Below, one piece after another: positions 27,886-36,405 of a stretch of DNA of 64,000 bases. The notes under the pieces are model-generated. The model had not been told where the DNA came from, did no database searches, and saw nothing but the letters and a program-made list of their open reading frames with translations. This DNA is from Carnobacteriaceae bacterium zg-84 (lineage in GTDB: Bacteria; Bacillota; Bacilli; Lactobacillales; Aerococcaceae). The position numbers and the translations under genes were made by a program. How positions within the stretch are numbered: the stretch's first letter is position 1; each line of letters opens with the position of its first letter. Where the stretch lies: positions 886,864 through 950,863 of the forward strand of contig CP059430.1 in the NCBI GenBank assembly GCA_013874835.1, given 5' to 3'.

Positions 27886-28255
27886 TTTCTAAAATCTCCT
27901 TTACTTTATTTTCAAAAGACGTGACTGCTTCTTGTTCTGCTTGTGCAATATGGGGTATCGCTGTCGTTCGCCCCCCATTTCGTTTGGCATGACCAAATTC
28001 TAATAAGTGTGTGAGTTGATACTGATTTCTTGAATGCACCACAACATTCATGCTGTTACGATTTTCTTTTGTGGTGGTTACTACCCAACTGTTACGATAC
28101 CGACCACTTCTTTTAGGGGCAGTAGATTGCATACGTGCTTTTGTTTCTTGACCAACTTCTTTAACCGTTACTTTAATCTGCTCATTGGTTAGCTTTTGAT
28201 ACTGCTCGAGTTCTTTTTGAATCACTTGAGCTAAATCATCTAACTTTACTTTCAT
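27878..28255 (-). CDS. HK97 gp10-like head-tail component
   Basis: Protein of 125 residues. The conserved C-terminal part TKARMQSTAPKRSGRYRNSW and HLLEFGHAKRNGG is the HK97-gp10 family signature, placing it at the neck/tail-terminator interface. The ATG at 28255 overlaps the previous gene's TGA (ATGA) and has GGTGGAG upstream. Confidence 0.9.
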   Translation of the reverse strand: MKVKLDDLAQVIQKELEQYQKLTNEQIKVTVKEVGQETKARMQSTAPKRSGRYRNSWVVTTTKENRNSMNVVVHSRNQYQLTHLLEFGHAKRNGGRTTAIPHIAQAEQEAVTSFENKVKEILENG

Positions 28256-28584
28256 CTCTCCACCCGTTGACAATGCAGTTTGATGGCTTTTTTCTTGTGA
28301 TTCATGTGGTCTACCCCTTTAATGTTATAAAGATGATGATCAAAAACAACTCGGAAATGGGTACTGTCTAACTGTGCCACTTCAGAGGCATACCGAATCG
28401 TAAAATCAAGTTTAGTATGATCCCATACAGCACCTGTTGCCGTTTGTTCCAGTGGACTTTCACTACTGACGGTCGCATAACACGAATACAGCTCTTTCCA
28501 TACCTCTGTTTGATTGCCAATATCATCTGTTTCAATAGTTGTTACTTGTATGGTGATTCTAGTATTCAATAAACTCACCTTCAT
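28252..28584 (-). CDS. Phage head closure (head-tail adaptor) protein
   Basis: Protein of 110 residues. The beta-rich sequence NTRITIQVTTIETDDIGNQTEVWKE and a later DHTKLDFTIRYASEV and HFRVVFDHHLYNIKGVDHMN match the SPP1 gp16/HK97 closure family. It joins connector and tail. It overlaps its neighbours by 1 and 4 bp, suggesting tight coupling. Confidence 0.9.
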   Translation of the reverse strand: MKVSLLNTRITIQVTTIETDDIGNQTEVWKELYSCYATVSSESPLEQTATGAVWDHTKLDFTIRYASEVAQLDSTHFRVVFDHHLYNIKGVDHMNHKKKAIKLHCQRVER

Positions 28585-28862
28585 TAAAAGTCCACCTTTC
28601 TAAGCCCAAACAATAAACTTCTTAATGTCAAGGTTAAGTCCTTATGGTTGGCTTCTTCTCGGTGTTCATATAAATAGGCAATGGCATAAAGCATGGCTGT
28701 ATGAACTTCTTCTGACAATAAAAGAGTAGACGACAAATCATCCACTCTCAAAATGTGCATACATAAATGTTTAGCAGTTGCCATCAAAGATTCAAGCAGT
28801 GAGTCATCATCGCTCGAATCAATTCTTAAGTACTGTTTGACGTCATCTAATGTTAAACCCAC
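28584..28862 (-). CDS. Head-tail connector protein (gp6-like)
   Basis: Small helical protein of 92 residues. LDDVKQYLRIDSSDDDSLLESLMATAK at the N-terminus is the hallmark of the gp6-like/DNA-packaging connector family, which forms the ring below the portal. It lies 15 bp after the capsid gene. Confidence 0.92.
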   Translation of the reverse strand: MGLTLDDVKQYLRIDSSDDDSLLESLMATAKHLCMHILRVDDLSSTLLLSEEVHTAMLYAIAYLYEHREEANHKDLTLTLRSLLFGLRKVDF

Positions 28863-28877
28863 TGCTTAAACCTCCTG

Positions 28878-30044
28878 TTACCCTTGTGTACTTAAAATCT
28901 GAACAGCTTCTTTGACAATCAACTTACCATCTACACGTTCTTTTGCCACATAACCAATCATCCCATTCCCTGCGAATAACTCCGTTAAGGCTTTAAAGGA
29001 ACGAGCACCACGATCTCCAATGTTGTAATAACTAAAGTCCCCAAAGGCGATTGCATTTTCTGGTGCAAAAGCAGAGGTGTAAATCGGATACCCTAACAAT
29101 CTGTCCGGTTCCCCTTGTTGATAGCTTGGTTGCCAAATGTAGGCGCCGTTACTATCCTTGAACTTACGAATTTGAGCGATGGTCTTATCGTTTGTGATGA
29201 ACACCGCATTTTTACGATATGGACGTTTCAAGGCATGAATCAAATTAATCACATCATCGGCTTTAATTGCTGTCACTTTATCTAGGAACGTACCACCATT
29301 GCTTTCATGGAAAATACCTGTTGGCTTGTTGTTCCCATCACCATTTAAAAAGGCATCTTCTTCTGCATTAGCCAGTGCTTTACCAAATTGTTCAGTGATA
29401 TAACTTTCCAAGTTAAAGGCGCTATCATACAGTAATTCTTCTGTCACTTTAATGGCCACATGCAGTTTGTGGGCATCTAATAACATCTGACTAAACGTCG
29501 CCTCTCCAAAGGATAATGCTGCTCCTTCGTCAATCCAAGCCGCTGCTGGACTTGAACCGGCGATGTTTATTTTATGATTGCCTGCTGTTGTAATGACTGT
29601 GGCTAAAGAACGAACAATATTTTCATCCTCTAACACTTGAATTAAGCGACTATCATACTCTTCTGGTACTAAATACCCACCATCGGCATCCACACCTTCT
29701 TGTAGGACATTCGATACTTGTTTAAAGTTGGAACGTAAGGCTTGAAGCATACTCGTTTTGTATTCTTGACTAGCACGTCCTGTTTTTTCTTCGATAGCTT
29801 CTTGTCTTGGTTTTTCTTTAATCGGTGTATTGATGGGTTTTTCCATCAATTTATCCAATTGTTCTTCACGTTGCAGACGGTCAATTTCTTTACTGAAGTT
29901 CATTACTCTTTGTTCCATTTCTTGGTACTGTTTGGTCTGTTCTTCGGTAAGTAACCCGTCTTTATCTTTGTTTGCTTCCACAAAGGCTTTCGCACCTTCC
30001 CATGCAATATTTCTTTTTTCAATCATGTCTAATAACTTGCTCAT
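28878..30044 (-). CDS. Major capsid protein, HK97 fold
   Basis: Protein of 388 residues. The N-terminal delta/scaffold domain is a coiled coil (about 1-100, with KIDRLQREEQLDKLM-like heptads), expected to be removed by the adjacent protease. The HK97 fold follows with GGYLVPEEYDSRLIQVLEDE, HKLHVAIKVTEELLYDSA and LANAEEDAFLNGDGNNKPTG. The start at 30044 has GGAGGT upstream. Confidence 0.95.
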   Translation of the reverse strand: MSKLLDMIEKRNIAWEGAKAFVEANKDKDGLLTEEQTKQYQEMEQRVMNFSKEIDRLQREEQLDKLMEKPINTPIKEKPRQEAIEEKTGRASQEYKTSMLQALRSNFKQVSNVLQEGVDADGGYLVPEEYDSRLIQVLEDENIVRSLATVITTAGNHKINIAGSSPAAAWIDEGAALSFGEATFSQMLLDAHKLHVAIKVTEELLYDSAFNLESYITEQFGKALANAEEDAFLNGDGNNKPTGIFHESNGGTFLDKVTAIKADDVINLIHALKRPYRKNAVFITNDKTIAQIRKFKDSNGAYIWQPSYQQGEPDRLLGYPIYTSAFAPENAIAFGDFSYYNIGDRGARSFKALTELFAGNGMIGYVAKERVDGKLIVKEAVQILSTQG

Positions 30045-30049
30045 ATGTA

Positions 30050-30766
30050 TTACCTCCAATTTTTGATTAAGTTAAGTCTGTCTAGTAAATCTTGCGACTG
30101 TGCTGTGTTGATTTTTGGCTGAATGTGACATTTTTCAACCAATTTTTCTTTGAGTGAATTTTCAACCACCATTTTTGAATATGCGTTTGATACGACAACT
30201 ACCTCAATTGTTTCATTGCCCTCTCGCTCGAGTAACCCATCACAAAATCCCAATTCAATGGCTTTATGAACATTCATCCACGTTTCACCATCCATCATAT
30301 TGGATAGTTTTTGACGATTTAAACCTGTTTTGATTTCATAGGCATTCATAATGGATTCTTTTACCTCATCCAACATAGAAATGGCTTGTTTCATATGCTC
30401 TTTGTCTCCAAAAGCAATCGTCATAGGATTATGAATCATCATCATGGAAACGGGGCTCATCAACACCTTTGTCCCTGCCATGGCAATCACCGATGCGGCA
30501 CTTGCGGCAATCCCATCAATTTTGATGACTACTTCTCCTTTATGGTTCATTAACATGTTGTAAATTTGAGCAGCCGCGATACAATCCCCACCTGGCGAAT
30601 TAATCCACACGGTAATATCTCCCTGATGCTTGTCTAATTCCGATTTAAAAAGTCTTGGCGTGACGTCATCATCAAACCAAGACTCCTCTGCAATCGTGCC
30701 ATTTAAAAACAATAGATGTTCATCCTTATTGTTTGTTTTCCAATTCCAAAACTTCCTCACTGGCAT
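30050..30766 (-). CDS. ClpP-like prohead protease
   Basis: Serine protease of 238 residues that matures the capsid. The ClpP fold is recognisable: VWINSPGGDCIAAAQIYNML near 52, catalytic Ser in GIAASAASVIAMAG near 88, His in MMMIHNPMTIAFG near 110 and a likely catalytic Asp near 155 in DGETWMNVHKA. It overlaps the portal gene by 41 bp and precedes the capsid gene. Confidence 0.93.
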   Translation of the reverse strand: MPVRKFWNWKTNNKDEHLLFLNGTIAEESWFDDDVTPRLFKSELDKHQGDITVWINSPGGDCIAAAQIYNMLMNHKGEVVIKIDGIAASAASVIAMAGTKVLMSPVSMMMIHNPMTIAFGDKEHMKQAISMLDEVKESIMNAYEIKTGLNRQKLSNMMDGETWMNVHKAIELGFCDGLLEREGNETIEVVVVSNAYSKMVVENSLKEKLVEKCHIQPKINTAQSQDLLDRLNLIKNWR

Positions 30767-31982
30767 TTTCCTCCTTATTCAAATTTGCGAATGCTCCTGC
30801 GTGTTTTAGTGGTAACATATTCCCATTCACTAAATATAAGTCACCACCTTCTTCAGTAGGTATTCTATCTAGGTTTTCTAGTAGACGAATATCATTCGCA
30901 CTCATCCACCCATTTTGACGACCTACCGCATAGCCATTCATACGTGACTGATAATCGCCACGAAGCAGACCATCCACATTAAACTTCACATAAAACTGTG
31001 CTTTTTCTTTATCTTTTAGTAATCTGCGATTAAAGGCTTGTTCAAACCGAATCACCCATGGATCTAAGGTGTATTTCACAAATTCAAGTGACTGTTGTTC
31101 GATATTAGAAAAGCTCGACTTTTCAAGATCTCCTACCATATGGGGTGGAATCCTAAAAATGCGAGCGATCTCGTTTAGTTGAAATTTACGTGTTTCTAAA
31201 AACTGTGCTTCATTAGGCGATATAGAAATGGGCGTGTACTTCATGCCTTCTTCTAAAATCGCCACCTTATGCGAGTTATTCCCTGAAAAGCCCCTTGTCC
31301 AACTTTCCCTTAGACTTTCTGCATTTTTAACCGTCCCTGGATGTTCTAAAATACCCGATGGTGTTGCCCCATTAGAAAAGAACTTTGCCCCATATTCTTC
31401 TGCGGCAATCGACATGCCAATCGCATTTTTTGCCATCGCAATCGGTGAGTAACCAACCAAACCATCAAAACCTAAACCTGGTATGTGTAGCACATCTTGA
31501 TAGGATAATCTCACTCGTTCCCCATTAGTACTTAGATATTCATAATAAATCGTATGGTTGTCATCTCTATCCACCGTCATTTTATCTGGCATAAGTGGGT
31601 ATAACCCCACCACATCCCCTTTGCCATTACGGATGATTTGTGCATAAGCATTCCCCCACAAGAGTAAGTGTGTCATCAAGGTTTCTCGAAAGATAAAACT
31701 CGTCATTTCACTATTTGGTTCATTGTGCAGGAGGTTATATAAACTATGATTCGTTGCTTTTTGACTCCCCACATCTGTTATCTCATACACATGAAGGGGT
31801 AAACTTGCCAATGTCTCCGATAAAATACGGACACACGAATACACCGCACTCATGGTCATCGCCGTTCGTTCATTGACTCGTTTCCCACTAGATGATTGCC
31901 CAATGAAAAAGGAATAACTATTATTGCTGAGTTTGTTTTCTGGTTTATCTCTTGAACGAAATAGCCCACTAAATAATTTCAT
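30726..31982 (-). CDS. Portal protein, HK97 family
   Basis: Protein of 418 residues forming the DNA-entry ring. Typical sequences are AVYSCVRILSETLASLPLHVYE near 45, LLWGNAYAQIIRN near 110, DVLHIPGLGFDGLVGYSP near 170, and the C-terminal NEIARIFRIPPHMVGDLEKSSFSNIEQQ near 270. Its start has GGGAGG upstream, just after the terminator of the AbiE moron, so expression through the moron requires read-through or promoter input. Confidence 0.95.
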   Translation of the reverse strand: MKLFSGLFRSRDKPENKLSNNSYSFFIGQSSSGKRVNERTAMTMSAVYSCVRILSETLASLPLHVYEITDVGSQKATNHSLYNLLHNEPNSEMTSFIFRETLMTHLLLWGNAYAQIIRNGKGDVVGLYPLMPDKMTVDRDDNHTIYYEYLSTNGERVRLSYQDVLHIPGLGFDGLVGYSPIAMAKNAIGMSIAAEEYGAKFFSNGATPSGILEHPGTVKNAESLRESWTRGFSGNNSHKVAILEEGMKYTPISISPNEAQFLETRKFQLNEIARIFRIPPHMVGDLEKSSFSNIEQQSLEFVKYTLDPWVIRFEQAFNRRLLKDKEKAQFYVKFNVDGLLRGDYQSRMNGYAVGRQNGWMSANDIRLLENLDRIPTEEGGDLYLVNGNMLPLKHAGAFANLNKEENASEEVLELENKQ

Positions 31983-32003
31983 TGTTGCCTCCCAATTTTA
32001 AGT

Positions 32004-32035
32004 ATAATAAAAGCACCTACTTTTCAGTAGATACT
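32004..32035 (-). terminator. Terminator after the AbiE pair
   Basis: A fully paired 10-bp stem AGTATCTACT-GAAA-AGTAGGTGCT (with GU pairs), then TTTTATTAT. Its 3' arm is identical to that of the terminator at 25196-25226. Confidence 0.8.
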
Positions 32036-32087
32036 TTCCCTTAATTATGATATTCCCCTTAAAAAAAGACCATTTTAAGTTTTTGTC

Positions 32088-32921
32088 TTACATGGACAAT
32101 TCAACTAAATCATTTAAACACTTAACGATTTCATTAAATTCAATATCTTTAGCATATGGATTTTTCTTTTGATATCTTATCCATCTTTCTTTAACTAAAG
32201 AATCATTATTAATATTGTCAATAATTTGTTTCGCTTCATCTTTTGTAATTTCTGTCTTTCTATATTTAAATGTCATGAGAACGGCTATTTTAAGCTGTTC
32301 TGTATCTACCATTTCTAATTTATTATTCAAAATAGCATAAATATCATAGAAATCTTTACTTCTACTATTATTTTCTGCTCTTGCCAATACTGTCTGTAGT
32401 TTCTCTGATAACACAGATTCCAATGGATATATTTTTAATTCAATATTATCGCCTAAAATTGTAGTATAGTTCTCTATTTTTGGATACGGAAAGATTGGGT
32501 CACCTGTTGCAACATCAATAGAAAAAGGAATTCTAATATTTGATAAATGCCCAATTACATGAAACTTCAATCCACCATATTCATCTTCTACTCGAATTTC
32601 TTGCACATCACTAATCAATTCAAACCATATATCCGATTGATTCGTTTTTCCTAAAATATCTTCTAAAACTTTTTTTATTTCTGTAGCATTCAATTTTATT
32701 CCTTTTACTAAAAAATCAATGTCTTGAGTAGATCTATTTTGAATGCCTAATGCATACGTTAAAAGCATTCCTCCCTTGAGCATAAAATTTTCTTTATGAT
32801 TGCTGTTTGCTAGTAATTTCAAAAATTCATCAAAGAAAAATTTACTTAATACTGTATTGTAATTTAATTCTAGTTCTTTAGCCTTGTTTCTTAATTTTTG
32901 CGTAATACTATCTTTATTCAT
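32088..32921 (-). CDS. abiEii: AbiEii toxin (nucleotidyltransferase)
   Basis: Protein of about 277 residues. The nucleotidyltransferase signature is FMLKGGMLLTYALGIQNRSTQDIDFLV near 43-70, with the DxD-type pair in TQDIDFLVKG. KLQTVLARAENNSRSKDFYDIYAI near 170 is the second conserved block of the AbiEii/AbiGii family. The toxin transfers nucleotides to RNA targets in characterised relatives and causes abortive infection. It overlaps the antitoxin gene by 8 bp. The start at 32921 has GGAGG upstream. Confidence 0.9.
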   Translation of the reverse strand: MNKDSITQKLRNKAKELELNYNTVLSKFFFDEFLKLLANSNHKENFMLKGGMLLTYALGIQNRSTQDIDFLVKGIKLNATEIKKVLEDILGKTNQSDIWFELISDVQEIRVEDEYGGLKFHVIGHLSNIRIPFSIDVATGDPIFPYPKIENYTTILGDNIELKIYPLESVLSEKLQTVLARAENNSRSKDFYDIYAILNNKLEMVDTEQLKIAVLMTFKYRKTEITKDEAKQIIDNINNDSLVKERWIRYQKKNPYAKDIEFNEIVKCLNDLVELSM

Positions 32922-33513
32922 GAACAATTACCTCCAGTATTTCCTCTATCTGCTGTGATATATTAAATGCCTTAGCATACTCTCTAAGTTTCCATATGTC
33001 TCTGGAACCTTTCTTTAGATAAAAATTCCAAGCTTTTGAAAATATTTCTACATCTTGGTTTTTTCTATCTCTTACCAAATCACAAAGAGTTCTTTCCATA
33101 TCATAAGCATATACAAGATTTCCCATCTCTGTCATAACTTTAGTCAATCCTATCTCATACCATTCTTTTTTTATTTGATGAACAAAGACTGTTTCTTTGA
33201 TACGCCATGCATTATATCCTTGTTTCACAGTGACTTCATTAATAAAGGGGATTCTATCGGTCAAACCATAAAGATATAGTGCCGTTTGGTAGGAATAAAT
33301 GCATGCTTTGTTTTTAAGTTGAAAAATATAAAGTTCATCGTAATTATCATAATTAGAATCAAAATAAATACCTCTTGCAACTCTTTCGAGCTTTCCTTTT
33401 TTTACCATATTCGTAAGGTACCATGATTCTACTTCACTCTCTGATACTTCTTTAGCTGTTATGATACCATTATTTTTTTCTATCATTTTTCTTATCTTAT
33501 CTTCATTCATCAT
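32914..33513 (-). CDS. abiEi: AbiEi antitoxin (transcriptional repressor)
   Basis: Protein of about 199 residues. The N-terminal winged HTH (about 1-55, with NNGIITAKEVSESEVESWYLTNMVKKGKLERVARG) is the AbiEi antitoxin domain. The C-terminal part (YSYQTALYLYGLTDRIPF) fits the family. In known type IV systems it represses its own operon and blocks toxin activity indirectly. A promoter with consensus boxes lies upstream and overlaps a GTGC...GCAC inverted repeat. Confidence 0.88.
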   Translation of the reverse strand: MMNEDKIRKMIEKNNGIITAKEVSESEVESWYLTNMVKKGKLERVARGIYFDSNYDNYDELYIFQLKNKACIYSYQTALYLYGLTDRIPFINEVTVKQGYNAWRIKETVFVHQIKKEWYEIGLTKVMTEMGNLVYAYDMERTLCDLVRDRKNQDVEIFSKAWNFYLKKGSRDIWKLREYAKAFNISQQIEEILEVIVHE

Positions 33514-33535
33514 TTCGCACTTCCTTTTGTGCTTT

Positions 33536-33564
33536 ATTATAAAATAAATAACGCACAAATGCAA
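33536..33564 (-). promoter_or_regulatory. Promoter of the AbiE moron
   Basis: TTGCAT (33559-33564) and TATAAT (33536-33541) are exactly 17 bp apart. An imperfect inverted repeat (GTGCGTTATT...AATAAAGCAC, about 33531-33557) covers the -10, a plausible AbiEi operator. The promoter begins just after the large terminase stop. Confidence 0.75.
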
Positions 33565-33572
33565 GCTTAAGG

Positions 33573-35162
33573 TTACATAAACAAAATTCCGCGCCCATCA
33601 TACACACTTTCCGTATTGACATTCCCACAACGAATAGCTCTATCTAATGCCATAATAGTCGCAATGGCACCGTCAATCTTTTCTGTTGATTTTTCTTTAT
33701 CTGCTTTGATATTTCCTGCTGGGTCTGTTCGAATAAAAATGTTATCCATATTCCATCTTAAAACAGGATGCCCCCCATGTGCGATTTTCTTCTCTAGGGT
33801 TAATTTCATAAGTTCCTTAGTTGGTGGGCTCATATCTTTAAATCCTTGACCAAATGGCACCACTGTAAAGCCCATGCCTTCTAAATTTTGAACCATTTGA
33901 ACGGCTCCCCAACGGTCAAAGGCAATTTCTTTAATGTTAAATATTTGACCTAATCGTTCAATAAATTTTTCAATATGACCGTAATGCACAACATTTCCTT
34001 CTGTCGTTTCAACATGCCCTTGCTTCTCCCATAAATCATACGGCACATGGTCACGTCTAACTCTTAATGGAATGGTATCTTCTGGCAACCAAAAGTATGG
34101 TAGTATCACATATTTATCGTCTTCATCTTCTGGTGGAAAGACTAATACAAACGCAGTCAAGTCAGTTGTAGAAGATAAGTCTAAGCCTCCATAACACACA
34201 CGACCTTCTAGGTCTTCTTCATTCACACTAAACGCACACGCATCCCATTTCTCCATTGGCATCCAACGAATGGCTTGTTTAACCCATTGATTGAGTCGCA
34301 GTTGCCTAAAGGCATTTTCTTCTCCTGGATTTTGTTTAGCCGATTCACATGCCATTTCCACCTTTTCAATCGGTACGGTCACACCAAGTGACGGATTGGC
34401 TTTATGCCACACCTTTGGATCGGTCCAATCATCATTTTCATCCGCACCGTATATGACGGGATAAAAAGTAGGGTCGACTTTCCGTCCGTCTAAGATGTCC
34501 TTTGCTTTTTGGTGCGTTTCAAAACAAATCGAATGGGTATCTGTACCAGCCGTTGTGATTAAAAAATAAAGGGGCTGTGTGCGTGCATCTCCACTCCCTT
34601 TGGTCATAACGTCAAAGAGCTTTCTGTTGGGCTGTGTATGCAATTCATCAAACACCACACCGTGAATATTAAAACCATGCTTGGAGTAAGCCTCAGCTGA
34701 TAAGACTTGATAAAAACTGTTGGTTGGTAAATACACAAGCCGTTTTTGAGAAGCTAGAATCTTAACTCGCTTATTTAATGCAGGACACATTCTTACCATA
34801 TCTGCTGCTACTTCAAAGACAATACTCGCTTGTTGTCGGTCTGCTGCACAACCATAGACTTCAGCACGTTCTTCAAAATCTCCGCAACAAAGCAATAATG
34901 CAACAGCAGCCGCTAACTCACTCTTACCCATCTTTTTAGGGATTTCAATGTATGCCGTATTAAACTGTCGATACCCATCTGGCTTGACTATCCCAAATAA
35001 ATCTCTGATGATTTGTTCTTGCCATTGAAGAAGTTTGAATGGCTTCCCTGCCCATGTGCCTTTAGTATGCGATAGGCATTCAATAAAATTGACGGCATAG
35101 TCAGCGAACTCTTTATTATAGGTTGATGTCTTTAATTTAAACGGACTTGGTTTATAGGTCAT
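33573..35162 (-). CDS. Large terminase subunit
   Basis: Packaging ATPase/nuclease of about 529 residues. The N-terminal ATPase has a Walker A-like KKMGKSELAAA near 72 and Walker B VVFDELHT near 165, followed by the C-terminal RNase H-like nuclease with GGLDLSSTTDLTAF near 320 and EIAFDRWGA near 425. The start at 35162 has GGGAGG upstream. The small terminase subunit is not adjacent but about 4.7 kb away, beyond the methylation cassette. Confidence 0.96.
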   Translation of the reverse strand: MTYKPSPFKLKTSTYNKEFADYAVNFIECLSHTKGTWAGKPFKLLQWQEQIIRDLFGIVKPDGYRQFNTAYIEIPKKMGKSELAAAVALLLCCGDFEERAEVYGCAADRQQASIVFEVAADMVRMCPALNKRVKILASQKRLVYLPTNSFYQVLSAEAYSKHGFNIHGVVFDELHTQPNRKLFDVMTKGSGDARTQPLYFLITTAGTDTHSICFETHQKAKDILDGRKVDPTFYPVIYGADENDDWTDPKVWHKANPSLGVTVPIEKVEMACESAKQNPGEENAFRQLRLNQWVKQAIRWMPMEKWDACAFSVNEEDLEGRVCYGGLDLSSTTDLTAFVLVFPPEDEDDKYVILPYFWLPEDTIPLRVRRDHVPYDLWEKQGHVETTEGNVVHYGHIEKFIERLGQIFNIKEIAFDRWGAVQMVQNLEGMGFTVVPFGQGFKDMSPPTKELMKLTLEKKIAHGGHPVLRWNMDNIFIRTDPAGNIKADKEKSTEKIDGAIATIMALDRAIRCGNVNTESVYDGRGILFM

Positions 35163-35198
35163 GTTCTGTCCTCCCAACAAAAAAAGGAGCCAATGCTC

Positions 35199-35399
35199 CT
35201 AAATCAATGCATCTAAAAATTGATATTCTTTTTCTAGCTGTTCTAATTCTTGTGTGATACATTGCCATCTAAATCCATTTTTACAACAGTCTCGTTTGTT
35301 TTTTAAACGATTCAGTTCCTGTTGTCTTTCTTCTAAAATCTCTCTTGCTGAAAATGGATCAACTTGTATCATGTTAAAATGTTTTTCAAATCTTGTCAT
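35199..35399 (-). CDS. Small phage protein of unknown function
   Basis: Helical protein of about 66 residues, charged and coiled-coil-like (SAREILEERQQELNRLKNKRD; two Cys follow). No family recognised. The ATG at 35399 is best placed for the GAGG; an ATG six bases upstream is also possible. One copy of the repeated promoter-like element lies 25 bp upstream. Confidence 0.6.
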   Translation of the reverse strand: MTRFEKHFNMIQVDPFSAREILEERQQELNRLKNKRDCCKNGFRWQCITQELEQLEKEYQFLDALI

Positions 35400-35423
35400 G
35401 TTCATTGCCTCGCTTTCATGTTG

Positions 35424-35462
35424 TTACACGATATATCACTCTAAAACGACTATTTATCAAGT
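35424..35462 (-). promoter_or_regulatory. Repeated promoter-like element, copy 2
   Basis: ACTTGATAAATA-N5-TTTTAGAGTGATATATCGTGTAAC in the minus direction, ending about 20 bp before the next start codon. Confidence 0.65.
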
Positions 35463-35558
35463 GTTTTTTCACTATTTAGAATGATTTTACGACATTCTTT
35501 TTTATCTTCTTCAATGAACGTGACAAACTTGTATAAACCCCTATCCAATCCATTTTTC

Positions 35559-35852
35559 TTAAAATCTTGCTTGTTGAATGGCTTTATGTGCCTTGTGTAT
35601 CACTTGACTTAGGGTTTCTGCTTCGCAAAAACGATCAAATGCGTCATCACTTAGTTGCCCTTTTGATAAATCCCATAAGGCTTCATGTGCTTGGTTGGCA
35701 CACGTCCTTGCCGTTTGGGCAATCTCTAAAAATTGAATCGCATTGCCTACGTTTCCTTTTTGTGCTTGTTGAGTAGCTAAATCTACATATTTTTTGCAGG
35801 CTTTTATTTCTGTTTTTAATCCGTTGAGTGCTTCTTGTGTATGTCTGTACAT
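35559..35852 (-). CDS. Small helical phage protein of unknown function
   Basis: Protein of 97 residues, nearly all helical, with MYRHTQEALNGLKTEIKACKKYVDLATQQAQ at the start and several Cys. No domain recognised. RBS AAGGAG. Preceded by the repeated promoter-like element; in the small-gene cluster between terminase and methylase genes. Confidence 0.65.
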   Translation of the reverse strand: MYRHTQEALNGLKTEIKACKKYVDLATQQAQKGNVGNAIQFLEIAQTARTCANQAHEALWDLSKGQLSDDAFDRFCEAETLSQVIHKAHKAIQQARF

Positions 35853-35873
35853 GGTGTTTTCTCCTTTTGTTTC

Positions 35874-35913
35874 GTTACACTATATATCACTCTAAACACT
35901 ATAAATATCAAGT
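35874..35913 (-). promoter_or_regulatory. Repeated promoter-like element, copy 3
   Basis: ACTTGATATTTATAGTGTTTAGAGTGATATATAGTGTAAC, read as minus-strand parts: ACTTGATA, then TTTAGAGTGATATATAGTG. It lies about 20 bp upstream of the start at 35852. Confidence 0.65.
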
Positions 35914-35948
35914 CTTTTTTAATTATTTCTCATGATGATTCAATTTTT

Positions 35949-36188
35949 TTAATCATCAAGTTTCATACAACAATCTTCACCCAATACGACACTCAATCGA
36001 CTACCATTATCCCAAGAAACCATAATAGAGCCAATGTCATCTACTCCTAACACAGTCCCTTTTGTGCCAATAGGTGGCGCTTGTTTGTCATCCATTTTAA
36101 CAAGTTTCACTCGAGTACCGTTTTGGTACTCCAATCTTAATTTCTCAATGTTATTTTTCATTTTTTCCATCTGCTTTTCCCAACTCAT
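35949..36188 (-). CDS. DUF4314-family protein
   Basis: Small protein of 79 residues. RVKLVKMDDKQAPPIGTKG followed by VDDIGSIMVSWDNGSRL is the DUF4314 signature, an SH3-like beta-barrel often found in phages and conjugative elements. The function is unknown. It overlaps the previous gene by 38 bp. Confidence 0.85.
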   Translation of the reverse strand: MSWEKQMEKMKNNIEKLRLEYQNGTRVKLVKMDDKQAPPIGTKGTVLGVDDIGSIMVSWDNGSRLSVVLGEDCCMKLDD

Positions 36189-36342
36189 AGACTTCTTTTA
36201 AAAGTTTCTCTAAACTCATCACATAAACATCCAAAAAATCATCGTTATCTCGCATTCTAGGTACTAAATCGCCTCTACCTTCTAAAGAAAAAATATGCTT
36301 TTCTGCAACCTCGTATAATTTTTCGTTTAATGCTTGTGTCAT
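36151..36342 (-). CDS. Small phage protein (DUF6900-like)
   Basis: Helical protein of 63 residues with AEKHIFSLEGRGDLVPRMRDNDDFLDV, a conserved small phage/ICE protein of unknown role. RBS AGGAGG. Preceded by copy 4 of the repeated promoter-like element. Confidence 0.65.
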   Translation of the reverse strand: MTQALNEKLYEVAEKHIFSLEGRGDLVPRMRDNDDFLDVYVMSLEKLLKEVYELGKADGKNEK

Positions 36343-36365
36343 CAGAATTAACCTCCTGTATTTTC

Positions 36366-36405
36366 GTTACACTATATATCACTCTAAACCGATTATTTAT
36401 CAAGT
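36366..36405 (-). promoter_or_regulatory. Repeated promoter-like element, copy 4
   Basis: ACTTGATAAATA-N5-TTTAGAGTGATATATAGTGTAACG, 24 bp upstream of the start at 36342. It begins at the stop of the C5-methyltransferase gene. Confidence 0.65.
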
